Assembly: GCA_036271555.1 (NCBI GenBank)
Contig: DATBAK010000103.1
Location: 1 to 64,000, forward strand
Length of the DNA: 64,000 bases
From: Acidimicrobiia bacterium
GTDB lineage: Bacteria > Actinomycetota > Acidimicrobiia > IMCC26256 > PALSA-610
Reading direction: 5' to 3'
The translations under genes and the position numbers were made by a program. A model generated the notes under the pieces. It was not told the DNA's origin and ran no database searches. It worked only from the letters and a program-made list of their open reading frames with translations. This document shows positions 56,637-64,000 of this stretch, piece by piece; the first letter of the stretch is position 1; each line of letters starts with the position of its first letter.

Positions 56637-57680
56637 GGAGATCTTGGCCCGGCGCCGCTCGTCGACGTAGTCGTGCTCGACGAACCAGTGCGCCGAGTCC
56701 TCGATCGCGTCCTCGGCGGGGCGTGACGTATAGCCGAGCTCGTCGCGAGCGCGCGAGTCGTCGAACGCCATGCGCGTCGTCGACATGCGCGCGGCCTCGA
56801 TCGAGACGCTCGGCTCGCGCCGCAATACGCGGCCTTCGACGAGTTGCGAGGCGACGCCCGCCGCGACTGCGAGCGCCCTCGGCACCTGCCGCGTCGGCGC
56901 GCGCAGGCCGGTGCACCCGGCGAGGACCTCGAGCAGCGACTGCATCGATCGGTTCTCGCCGCCGAGGATGTAGCTGCGGCCGTTCGCACCGTGCTCGAGG
57001 GCGAGCACGTGACCCTGCGCGAGGTCGTCGACGTGCTCGACGTTCATCATCGTGTCGACGAACGCGGGCATGCGGCCGTTGAGGAAGTCGACGACGAGCT
57101 TGCCGGTCGGGGTGGGACGGCCGTCGCCGGGCCCGAGGGGAAACGTCGGCAGCACGATCGAGAGCGGCAGCCCCTCCGCCGCCGCGCGCAGCACTTCGTG
57201 CTCGGCGACGTACTTCGTGCGCTTGTAGGAGCCGAAGAGGTGCGCGATGTCGGCGTAGGACCGCTCGTCGGAAGGCGGCGCGCCCGGCGCCTCGTCGATG
57301 CCGAGCACGCCGACGGTGCTCGTGTACAGCATGCGCTCGCACCCGGCCGCGCGAACCGCCGCCAACACGTTCAGCGTGCCGCCGACGTTCACCTCGGCGA
57401 ACCGGCGCGCATCGCGCGCCCAGAAGGCGTAGACGGCCGCGAGATGGAAGACGAAGCGCGCGCCGTGGCAGACGTCGCGCACGGCCGCGGCGTCGCGGAG
57501 GTCGACCGTTCGTCGCTCGACATCGGCGCCGAGATCATCGAGGTTGCGCTCGTCGCCGTTGGGCTCGACCGCGGCGACGACGTGCGCGCCGCGCGCGAGC
57601 ACCGCGCGCGTGACCGCCGAACCGATGAAGCCCGCGGCACCGGTGATGAGGACCCGATCGCCGGGCGCGATCGCGCTCAT
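56616..57680 (-). CDS. NAD-dependent epimerase/dehydratase (HpnA/dihydroflavonol-reductase-like)
   Basis: 354 aa from ATG 57680 in an ATGA overlap with the aminotransferase. Extended SDR: LITGAAGFIGSAV, HLAAVYAFWA, YTSTVG and YKRTKYVAE (Tyr and Lys). LGPGDGRPTPTGKLVVDFLN and GRMPAFVDT resemble hopanoid-associated sugar epimerase HpnA (from memory). Hopanoid genes such as shc are not in the window. In this operon it may instead reduce a ketone or aldehyde from a catabolic step. Confidence 0.85.
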   Translation of the reverse strand: MSAIAPGDRVLITGAAGFIGSAVTRAVLARGAHVVAAVEPNGDERNLDDLGADVERRTVDLRDAAAVRDVCHGARFVFHLAAVYAFWARDARRFAEVNVGGTLNVLAAVRAAGCERMLYTSTVGVLGIDEAPGAPPSDERSYADIAHLFGSYKRTKYVAEHEVLRAAAEGLPLSIVLPTFPLGPGDGRPTPTGKLVVDFLNGRMPAFVDTMMNVEHVDDLAQGHVLALEHGANGRSYILGGENRSMQSLLEVLAGCTGLRAPTRQVPRALAVAAGVASQLVEGRVLRREPSVSIEAARMSTTRMAFDDSRARDELGYTSRPAEDAIEDSAHWFVEHDYVDERRRAKISWVKPQA

Positions 57681-59083
57681 TGTGCGAGCTTCTCCGGTGT
57701 GCGGTAGCCGCGCCGCAACGCGCCCTTCGCCATCGTGCGCCCGAACTCGACGATGAGACCCGAGCCACGGTGCGCGTCGGCGAGCACGTCGTCGAGCGCG
57801 TTCACGAAGTAGTCGACCTCTTCCTGTCCCGCGATCAACGGCGGCAGCAGCTTCACGATGTTGACGTTGTCGGCTGCGACCTGGGTGAGGATGCGGTGGC
57901 GGTGGAACAGCGGCACCACGACGAGCTGCGCGAACAGCGCCTTGCGCAAGCGCTCCATCGTGTTGAAACGCCGGCGCAATGCGGCGGACTGCGGCGCCGC
58001 GAACTCGAGCCCGATCATCAGGCCGAGACCACGCACGTCGGCGAGCATCTCGTAGCGATCCTGCAGCGGCTTCAGCGCGGTCTCGAACGCGGCGCCGGTC
58101 TGCGCGGCGCGGGCGACGATGTGCTCGTCGTCGAACGCCGCGAGCGTCGCGAGCCCCGCGACCATCGCGAGCTGATTGCGACCGAACGTCGTCGAGTGCT
58201 TCAAGGCCTTCTCGATGGAGCTGAACACGCTCGAGAACACACGGTCCGACGTGATCATCGCCCCGACCGGGATGTAACCGCCCGAGAGCGCCTTCGACAC
58301 GGTCACGATGTCCGGCGTGAGTTCGTAGTGCTCGTAGGCGAAGAACTTGCCGGTGCGACCGAGACCGGTCTGCACCTCGTCGACGACGAACAACGTCTTG
58401 TTCCGGCGGCACAGCTCCTGCGCCGCGTGCCAGTAGTCGGCGTCGGCCATGTAGACGCCCTTGCCCTGGATGATCTCCACGACGAATGCGGCTGTATTAC
58501 CGCCGGCGAGTGCGGTGGCGAGCGCGTCGATGTCGCCGAGCGGCACCGCGGTCGACTCGATGAGCCGGCCGAAGCCCTCGCGGAACTCCTCGCCACCGTT
58601 CAGCGCGAGCGCGCCGGTGCTGAGTCCGTGGAACGCGTGTTCGGCGAACACGATGCCGTCGCGCTTCGTGGTCGCGCGCGCGAACTTGATCGCCGACTCG
58701 ACGGCTTCGGCTCCGGAGTTGCAGAAGAACACGCGGTCCATGCCCGCGTGCGTGCGCGTGAGCAACTGCTCGGCGAGCAGGCCGGGCAGCAGCGCGCAGT
58801 CCATCTGCACCATGTTCGGGAGGTCGAGGTCGATCGCCTGGTGCAGCGCCGCCTTGATCGCAGGGTGGCTGCGGCCGAGGGCGTAGACACCGAATCCAGC
58901 CAGGAAATCCAGGTATTTCTCGCCGCGGTCGTCGTAGAGGTAGCAGCCCTCGCCGCGCACGTAGTAGCGGTCGAAGCCGATCGTCTTCAACACGCGCGCG
59001 AGCTGGTTGTTGAGGTGCTGCTCGTGAAGCACGAAGTTGTCACCATGGCGCTGCTGAAGCGCCGCCGCGACATCGAACGGCAT
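57677..59083 (-). CDS. class III PLP aminotransferase
   Basis: 468 aa from ATG 59083 with GGAGG 5 nt upstream. ANFVLHEQHLN-like start, YLDFLAGFGVYALGRSHPAI, VFFCNSGAEAVESAIKFAR, HGLSTGALALNG, VDEVQTGLGRTG and the PLP lysine in TVSKALSGGYIPVG. Class III enzymes act on omega-amino or diamine substrates such as ornithine, putrescine or beta-alanine types; HpnO of hopanoid synthesis is a relative. It follows the sarcosine-oxidase-like gene by 50 nt. Confidence 0.9.
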   Translation of the reverse strand: MPFDVAAALQQRHGDNFVLHEQHLNNQLARVLKTIGFDRYYVRGEGCYLYDDRGEKYLDFLAGFGVYALGRSHPAIKAALHQAIDLDLPNMVQMDCALLPGLLAEQLLTRTHAGMDRVFFCNSGAEAVESAIKFARATTKRDGIVFAEHAFHGLSTGALALNGGEEFREGFGRLIESTAVPLGDIDALATALAGGNTAAFVVEIIQGKGVYMADADYWHAAQELCRRNKTLFVVDEVQTGLGRTGKFFAYEHYELTPDIVTVSKALSGGYIPVGAMITSDRVFSSVFSSIEKALKHSTTFGRNQLAMVAGLATLAAFDDEHIVARAAQTGAAFETALKPLQDRYEMLADVRGLGLMIGLEFAAPQSAALRRRFNTMERLRKALFAQLVVVPLFHRHRILTQVAADNVNIVKLLPPLIAGQEEVDYFVNALDDVLADAHRGSGLIVEFGRTMAKGALRRGYRTPEKLAQ

Positions 59084-59133
59084 GAGTGCCTCCCGTCCAG
59101 TCGGTCGCGTTGCGAGCCGAGCCTACCGGCGGG

Positions 59134-60297
59134 TCACACCATCCAATTCGGCGCGTAGGCACCGTCGGTCAGGGCCGGCCGGTCGAAACGGAACGGCGTG
59201 AGGTCGTGCTGCGTCGTGCCCTTGCGTGCGAGCTCCACGAGCGTGCGCCCGAACCACGACGCGAACTTGAACCCGTGCGCGGCGCCCAGCGCCACGAGCA
59301 CCTCGGGTGCACCGGGCACCGCGTCGAGCACGAAGTCGCGATCGGGCGTCAACGTGTACAGGCAGGTCTTGCTGCGGCGGGGCGCGCCGACGGCGGCACC
59401 GAACAGGTCGTGCATGCACGTGTCGACGCGCGCGAGCTCGTCGTCGTCGACCGCGAAGGTGCGATCGCGCGCGGTGGTGACGTGGCCACCGCAATCCTGC
59501 GCGGCTTTCACCGCGCCGGCCTCGCCGTAGACGGGGAATCCGTAGAAGCTCGGGTCGTCCATCCAGATCCAGACGGGGAGCCTTCCGACGGCGAAGCGCG
59601 CGTCGTCGGCGTCGAAGTACGTGACCTGCTCCCGCATCACGGTCAGCGGCACCGTGACGCCGAGCGGTTCGAGGAGGTCGGCGGTCCAGGCGTCGGCGGC
59701 GACCACGACATGGTGCGCGCGCCAGGTCTCGCCGCTCGCGTCGATCACGACCTCTCCGTGTCGGGGCTCGATGCGCGTGATCGGTGTCGACGCGTGCAGG
59801 CGCGCGCCGTGTTCGGTCGCGAGGCCTTGGTGCGTCGCGGTCGCGAGCGCCGCGGGCGCGATGCCACCCGCGTCTTGAAAGAGGGCGTGTACGTCGTCGG
59901 CGATCTGGAACTGGGGCCAGCGGGCGCGGATCTCGGCCGCGCCGAGCCACTCGTACGCGACGCCGGCCGCGGCGAGCGAGTCGCAGTAGTCGGCCGGTGC
60001 GATCGCGGCGTTCGCGGGAAAGAGGTCGAGGCCGCCGGTGCGCACGATCAGTTGCTCGCCGGCGTCGGCTTCGAGCGCGGCCCAGGCGTCGTACGCAGCC
60101 TTCGCGAGCTCGACGTAGCCGGGCGTGTGATACGAGAGCCGGATGATGCGCGAATGATCGTGCGACGCGCCGCGGTCGTGACCGAGCTCGAACTGCTCGA
60201 AGCCCGCGACCGTCAGGCCCTCGCGTGCACCCCAGTACGCGGCGGCGCTGCCGATGCCGCCGAGCCCGACGACGGCGAGGTCTATTTCGCGGTTCAC
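59134..60297 (-). CDS. sarcosine oxidase/N-methyltryptophan oxidase-family flavoprotein
   Basis: 387 aa from GTG 60297, overlapping the upstream stop by GTGA. FAD-binding VVGLGGIGSAAAYWG, GASHDHSRIIRLSY (typical MSOX helix) and the covalent-flavin cysteine in KTCLYTLTPDRDFVLD. C-terminal GAAHGFKFASWFGR. Monomeric sarcosine oxidases remove N-methyl groups from amino acids, producing formaldehyde and H2O2. The operon neighbours, two Rieske oxygenases, would be suited to earlier N-demethylation of the same compound. Confidence 0.9.
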   Translation of the reverse strand: MNREIDLAVVGLGGIGSAAAYWGAREGLTVAGFEQFELGHDRGASHDHSRIIRLSYHTPGYVELAKAAYDAWAALEADAGEQLIVRTGGLDLFPANAAIAPADYCDSLAAAGVAYEWLGAAEIRARWPQFQIADDVHALFQDAGGIAPAALATATHQGLATEHGARLHASTPITRIEPRHGEVVIDASGETWRAHHVVVAADAWTADLLEPLGVTVPLTVMREQVTYFDADDARFAVGRLPVWIWMDDPSFYGFPVYGEAGAVKAAQDCGGHVTTARDRTFAVDDDELARVDTCMHDLFGAAVGAPRRSKTCLYTLTPDRDFVLDAVPGAPEVLVALGAAHGFKFASWFGRTLVELARKGTTQHDLTPFRFDRPALTDGAYAPNWMV

Positions 60298-61388
60298 GAG
60301 TCGGACATGCGCGCGTCGTACCAGCGGCCGATGTCGAGGCTCTGGTCCTCCATCGGTGCGAACCAGCCGCCGGTGAACGCGCGCGAGCCCATGCCCCGTT
60401 GCACGCTCTCGCAGATCGACCAGTCCTGCCGGTTCACGACGTCCCAGAACGACACCGCGTCGGCCGGGTCGAACGTCGCGCGTGCGATCTCGTCGGGGTG
60501 GAAGAGGAAGTCGCACACGACGGTCGTCGCAGCGGGGCCGCGCGGGATCAACGTGTACGCGGCCGCGTGATCCGCGCAGAGGCTGAGGAGCAGGTTCGGG
60601 TACACGAGCTCGCCCTTGTGGCGCACGCGCTCGTCGGCGTCGAGATCGGGGAGCGGTTGCCGGTCGCTCGTGCCCGACGCGGTGAAGGTCCACGTGCCGT
60701 CGCGCTGGGCGATCCCGCGTTCCCAGTCGAGTGCCGGGCCGCCCGCGCGCCGGAAGTCGGGGACGATCTCGCACAGCTCCGGGTGCAGCGTTGCGCAGTG
60801 GTAGCACTCGTTGTAGTTCTCCGCGAGCACCTTCCAATTCGCCGCGACCTCGTAGACGAGCTGCGCGCCGCGTCGTAGCGACGCGAGGTCGTAGCGCGCG
60901 ATGCGATCGGGGATCGGCCCGAGCTGCGTGGCGAGCGGCGACGCCGGAGCCGGCTCGAGGTGCACGAACACGAAGCCGCCCCATTCGTCGAGCGCAGCGG
61001 GATGCAGCGCGAAGGCGTCGCGGTCGAGCGTGCCGTCGGGTAGGAACGGCGCGCGCCGGAAGCCGCCGTCGAGGCCGTACGTCCACGAGTGATACGGACA
61101 ACGCAGCGCGCCGTTGGCGTGACCGATCGCCGGGCCGTCGCACGGCGCGAGCTCGGCGCCGCGGTGACGGCACACGTTGAAGAACGCGCGCAGCGCGCCG
61201 TCGTCGCCCCGCACGATCAGCAGTGACTCACCACCGACGGTCCCGCGGATCCAGTCGCCGGGCTCGGGTGCGTCGGCGGCGCGCCCCACGACCGTCCACT
61301 CCCGGGCGAAGATGCGCTCGCGCTCGCGCGCCCACACTTCGTCGTCGAGGTACGCGGCGCGCGGCAGCGCGGGTTCGAGCGGGCTCAC
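60294..61388 (-). CDS. Rieske non-heme iron oxygenase, alpha subunit (1)
   Basis: 364 aa from GTG 61388 (GTGA overlap with the upstream Rieske). N-terminal Rieske center CRHRGAELAPCDGP ... CPYHSWTYG. Catalytic iron motif ENYNECYHCATLHPEL (two His) and an Asp near the C-terminus. The NECYHC form is seen in quaternary-ammonium demethylases such as glycine betaine monooxygenase (from memory), but also in other ring-hydroxylating enzymes. No reductase gene is in the operon. Confidence 0.88.
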   Translation of the reverse strand: MSPLEPALPRAAYLDDEVWARERERIFAREWTVVGRAADAPEPGDWIRGTVGGESLLIVRGDDGALRAFFNVCRHRGAELAPCDGPAIGHANGALRCPYHSWTYGLDGGFRRAPFLPDGTLDRDAFALHPAALDEWGGFVFVHLEPAPASPLATQLGPIPDRIARYDLASLRRGAQLVYEVAANWKVLAENYNECYHCATLHPELCEIVPDFRRAGGPALDWERGIAQRDGTWTFTASGTSDRQPLPDLDADERVRHKGELVYPNLLLSLCADHAAAYTLIPRGPAATTVVCDFLFHPDEIARATFDPADAVSFWDVVNRQDWSICESVQRGMGSRAFTGGWFAPMEDQSLDIGRWYDARMSDS

Positions 61389-62413
61389 GGCCGTGCGAGC
61401 GCGGCCCGTACGAGGTCCTGGAACATGCGCACGCCGGCCTCGTGGCGCGGACTCAGCCGCCCGACGTCGTAGACGCCCGCGTCGAGGTTGCGCTGAACCG
61501 CTTCGACGATCGCGCGGTCCTCCTCCACCACGACCTTCGAGATGCGCACGACGTCGTCGTTCGCAGGGTCGTCGAGGTCGGCGAAGAAGTAGTGGTACAC
61601 GATGCGCGTCGAGTGCGGGCCCGTCGGCAGCATGCGCTCGACCACCATCGCGTCCGGATAGAGGTTGAGCGCGACGTTGGGCCAGCGGAAGAGCCAGCGA
61701 CCCGCGTTCACCGCACCGTCGCGCGTCGGAGCGGAGTGCCGGCAGTAGCGGTTGCCGACGTGCACTTCGTACCGGCGCGCGTCGATCTCGCGGTTCAGCT
61801 CCGGGTGCACGAACGGGATGTGGTAGCCCTCGAGGTAGTTGTCGACGTACGTCTTCCAGTTGCAGTCGAGGTCGTGCACGACCTCGCCGCCGGGGCGGAA
61901 CGACTCGATCGGGAACGGCTCGGTCTCCGCGAAGAACGCGGCGAGATCGTGTTCGAGCGCCGGCGCGTCGACGTCGAGGTTCACGAACACGAGGTTGCGC
62001 CAACGCGCGACCTTCACCGGGAAGAGCGAGAAGTCGGCGGGGTCGATCGTCGGATCGCGGCCGGCAGTGTCGAAGTCGCGCGCCTTGAGCAGCCGGCCCG
62101 CGGTGTCGTACGACCAGCCGTGGTAGCGGCAGACGAAGCCCGACGCGCGCGACTCGCCGTCGTCGACGAGGTTGCCGGCGCGGTGCCGGCACACGTTGTG
62201 GAAGCCGTGGAGCCCGGCGTCGCGATCGGCGACGACGACGAGCGGATAGCCCGCGATCGTCGCGGCGACGCACGCGCCGGGTGCCGAGAGCTGCTCGGCG
62301 GGCGCGAACACGAGCCACTCACACCCGAAGATCGTCCGCCGTTCGCGCTCGTAGACCTCGGGGTCGCGGTACAGCGACGCGGAGAGCGTGGTCGCGGCCT
62401 CGCCGTGCGTCAC
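61385..62413 (-). CDS. Rieske non-heme iron oxygenase, alpha subunit (2)
   Basis: 342 aa from GTG 62413, set by TAGAAT 8 nt upstream; the longer frame to 62587 is not coding. Rieske center CRHRAGNLVDDGES ... CRYHGWSYD; iron site in VDNYLEGYHIPFVHPEL, like choline monooxygenase and betaine demethylases. It differs strongly from the adjacent Rieske protein, so they probably perform different steps. It is the first gene of the five-gene operon. Confidence 0.88.
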   Translation of the reverse strand: MTHGEAATTLSASLYRDPEVYERERRTIFGCEWLVFAPAEQLSAPGACVAATIAGYPLVVVADRDAGLHGFHNVCRHRAGNLVDDGESRASGFVCRYHGWSYDTAGRLLKARDFDTAGRDPTIDPADFSLFPVKVARWRNLVFVNLDVDAPALEHDLAAFFAETEPFPIESFRPGGEVVHDLDCNWKTYVDNYLEGYHIPFVHPELNREIDARRYEVHVGNRYCRHSAPTRDGAVNAGRWLFRWPNVALNLYPDAMVVERMLPTGPHSTRIVYHYFFADLDDPANDDVVRISKVVVEEDRAIVEAVQRNLDAGVYDVGRLSPRHEAGVRMFQDLVRAALARP

Positions 62414-62421
62414 GGGACCGC

Positions 62422-62431
62422 ATTCTAGAGT
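62422..62431. promoter_or_regulatory. overlapping divergent -10 boxes
   Basis: Minus TAGAAT (62427-62422) is 8 nt from GTG 62413; plus TAGAGT (62426-62431) is 7 nt from GTG 62439. They share two base pairs in TCTAGA, so only one polymerase can open the site at a time. Confidence 0.6.
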
Positions 62432-62438
62432 CGCGCTC

Positions 62439-64000
62439 GTGCGTGAGATCCGGGAGCGGGTCGCGATGGATGACGGCGTCCGGCTCGCGATCTCGCGCTT
62501 CGAACCCGAGGCGGTGCAACCGCACGGCGACGACGACCCGTGGCCCGTCATCATCGAGGCACTTCCGTACCGCAAGGACGACCTCACCGCGTCGTACCGG
62601 TCGGAATACGCGCGGCTCGTCGACGACGGTCGTTACGTGATCGTGCGGGTCGACGTGCGCGGTACCGGGTCGTCGGAGGGCGTCGCCACCGACGAGTACC
62701 CGGAACAGGAGCAGCGCGACCTCGAGCAGCTGATCGGGTGGTGCGCGGAGCAGCCGTGGTCGACGGGCCGCATCGGCATGTACGGCACGTCGTACTCGGG
62801 CTTCAACGCGTTGCAGCTCGCGGTCGAGCGGCCGCCCGAGCTCGAAGCCGTGTGCGCGATCTACGCGACCGACGACCGCTACACCGACGATGTCCACTAC
62901 TACGGCGGTGTGCTGCGCGCGGTCGACCTGGTCGACTACGTGTCGTACATGGTCGCGATGAACGCACTGCCGCCGGTGCCTTCGGTGTACGGCGACGGCT
63001 GGCGCGACGAGTGGAAGCGACGACTCGACGCGACGCCACCGTGGTTGTTCACGTGGATCGAGCACCAGACCGACGACGACTACTGGCGCCACGGTTCCGT
63101 GCGCCTCGACGCGCGGCCGGGCACGACGCGCGGATACGACCGCATCGAATGCGCGACGATGATCGTCGCGGGTTGGGCCGACGGCTACCGCAACAACACG
63201 TTGCGCACGTTCGAATCGTTGCAGTGTCCGAAGCGGCTGCTGCTCGGGCCGTGGAGCCACATGGCGACCGCGAGCTCGTTGCCGGGACCGCACGTCGATC
63301 TCGTGCCCGAGCTCATCCGCTTCTTCGATCTGTACCTGCGCGATCGCGACGTCACCGACTTCGCGGGCGAGCCGCCGATCCGCGTGTTCGTGCGGCACGC
63401 GACCCGGCCCGAGCCCGATCTCGCGCAGCACGCCGGGGAGTGGCGCTTCGAGGACCGGTGGCCCGCCGAGCGAGCGCGGACGCGCGTCCTGCAACCGAAC
63501 GACGGCGGTGGCGACGGCGAGCGAGACGACGCCGTGCCCGTGCGCGGCGATGTGGGCGGCCAGGCGTGGATCTCGTGCGCGGCAAGCCTGCCGTGGGGCC
63601 AGTCGTCGGACCAGCGCGCCGACGACGCGTGGTCGCGCTGCTACGACTGGCCCGTCGACGAGCGCTTCGAGATCCTCGGCAATCCCGTGCTGCACGCTCG
63701 GGTCACGTCGTCGGCGCCGATTGCGTATCTCTCGGCGAAGCTGTGCGACGTGTTCCCCGACGGCACGTCGGCACTCGTGACGCGCGGGATGCTGAACCTC
63801 ACGCACCGCGATTCGTCGGTGGACCCCGAGCCGCTCGTGCCGGGTGAGGCCGTCGCCGTCGAGATCGAGCTCGAGGCGACGTCGTGGGTGTTCGCGCCCG
63901 GCCACACGGTGCGGCTCGCGCTCGCGGGCACCGACTGGCCCAACGCGTGGCCGCCACCCGCGCCGCTCACGCTGCACGTCGAACGCGCGTCCGTGGAGCT
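62439..64000 (+). CDS. CocE/NonD-family hydrolase (S15 type), 3' end beyond the window
   Basis: 520 codons are visible from GTG 62439 with no stop at 64000. Alpha/beta hydrolase domain: RVDVRGTGSSEG, nucleophile Ser in IGMYGTSYSGFNALQLA, acid Asp in AGWADGYRNNT, His in LLGPWSHMA. From about residue 340 comes the C-terminal jelly-roll domain (FEILGNPVLHARVTS onward). The family hydrolyses esters (cocaine esterase), acylated peptides or beta-lactam-type amides. ATG 62466 is an alternative start. It is divergent from the Rieske operon, which it may feed. Confidence 0.9.
   Translation, partial: MREIRERVAMDDGVRLAISRFEPEAVQPHGDDDPWPVIIEALPYRKDDLTASYRSEYARLVDDGRYVIVRVDVRGTGSSEGVATDEYPEQEQRDLEQLIGWCAEQPWSTGRIGMYGTSYSGFNALQLAVERPPELEAVCAIYATDDRYTDDVHYYGGVLRAVDLVDYVSYMVAMNALPPVPSVYGDGWRDEWKRRLDATPPWLFTWIEHQTDDDYWRHGSVRLDARPGTTRGYDRIECATMIVAGWADGYRNNTLRTFESLQCPKRLLLGPWSHMATASSLPGPHVDLVPELIRFFDLYLRDRDVTDFAGEPPIRVFVRHATRPEPDLAQHAGEWRFEDRWPAERARTRVLQPNDGGGDGERDDAVPVRGDVGGQAWISCAASLPWGQSSDQRADDAWSRCYDWPVDERFEILGNPVLHARVTSSAPIAYLSAKLCDVFPDGTSALVTRGMLNLTHRDSSVDPEPLVPGEAVAVEIELEATSWVFAPGHTVRLALAGTDWPNAWPPPAPLTLHVERASVE

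Noticed and set aside
59134-62413. Standard aromatic-ring dioxygenase operon
   Set aside because: No beta subunit, reductase or ring-cleavage gene is present, and the flavoprotein and aminotransferase do not fit that pathway.

Overview
The window is very GC-rich bacterial chromosome with almost no third-codon A/T, dense short-spaced operons and many GTG/TTG starts. It looks like an actinobacterium, most likely class Acidimicrobiia (inference). Pointers are the order sucB-lipB-lipA and iscS-mnmA-MetE-like-ligA ... gatCAB, which matches Mycobacterium tuberculosis Rv2215-Rv2218 and Rv3025c-Rv3009c. Others are an L,D-transpeptidase with GYWLVASDGGIFSFGDA-type repeats, an F420-type LLM oxidoreductase, GAF-ANTAR and STAS regulators, and a PASTA kinase. 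No rRNA, tRNA, CRISPR array, prophage or insertion sequence was seen.

Layout. 1-0.34 kb: a 74-75 bp tandem repeat cut by the window edge. 0.34-8.5 kb: a tiny membrane protein, an FkbM methyltransferase, then lipoamide dehydrogenase (E3), the E2 acyltransferase and a single reading frame joining octanoyltransferase LipB to lipoyl synthase LipA; then a PPOX protein, M24 peptidase and membrane protein. 8.5-17.2 kb (minus): methionine synthase metH, whose stop overlaps a three-gene set of polytopic surface-glycan-type membrane proteins, the last a flippase-like membrane domain fused to a methyltransferase. 17.3-26 kb: cobalamin adenosyltransferase, leucyl aminopeptidase, a CsoR-controlled ArsP-type permease with YHS tail, L,D-transpeptidase, rhodanese-ThiF sulfurtransferase, sirtuin, and a secreted SurE-like lipoprotein. 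26-34 kb: a small regulator-like gene, tatA, methylmalonyl-CoA mutase with its chaperone MeaB, lipase maturation factor, iscS and mnmA. 34-50 kb: MetE-like protein, ligA, then about 8 kb of accessory genes (PASTA kinase, SDR, ECF sigma with partner, SCP2, ferredoxin, GSDH/Calx-beta protein) before gatCAB. 50-57 kb: STAS and GAF-ANTAR regulators, secreted beta-propeller-like protein, G1-type peptidase, LLM oxidoreductase, methyltransferase. 57-64 kb: a five-gene minus operon (two Rieske oxygenases, sarcosine-oxidase-like flavoprotein, class III aminotransferase, NAD-dependent epimerase/reductase) divergent from a CocE/NonD hydrolase that runs off the window.

Themes. Lipoate assembly is encoded beside the E2 that uses it. 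B12 enzymes (MetH, MeaB/mutase) and a B12 adenosyltransferase sit within 17 kb without a visible cobalamin riboswitch. Many starts carry a TANNNT box 6-9 nt upstream, the pattern of leaderless actinobacterial transcripts; in two places the boxes support tightly packed divergent promoters. A short GC-rich repeat (core GGAGCGGCGAGCGCAGCGAG...) recurs between convergent genes and once inside a coding sequence. The most system-like locus is the 56.6-64 kb cluster, which reads as a possible catabolic route for an N-methylated ester or amide. The most striking single protein is the LipB-LipA fusion.
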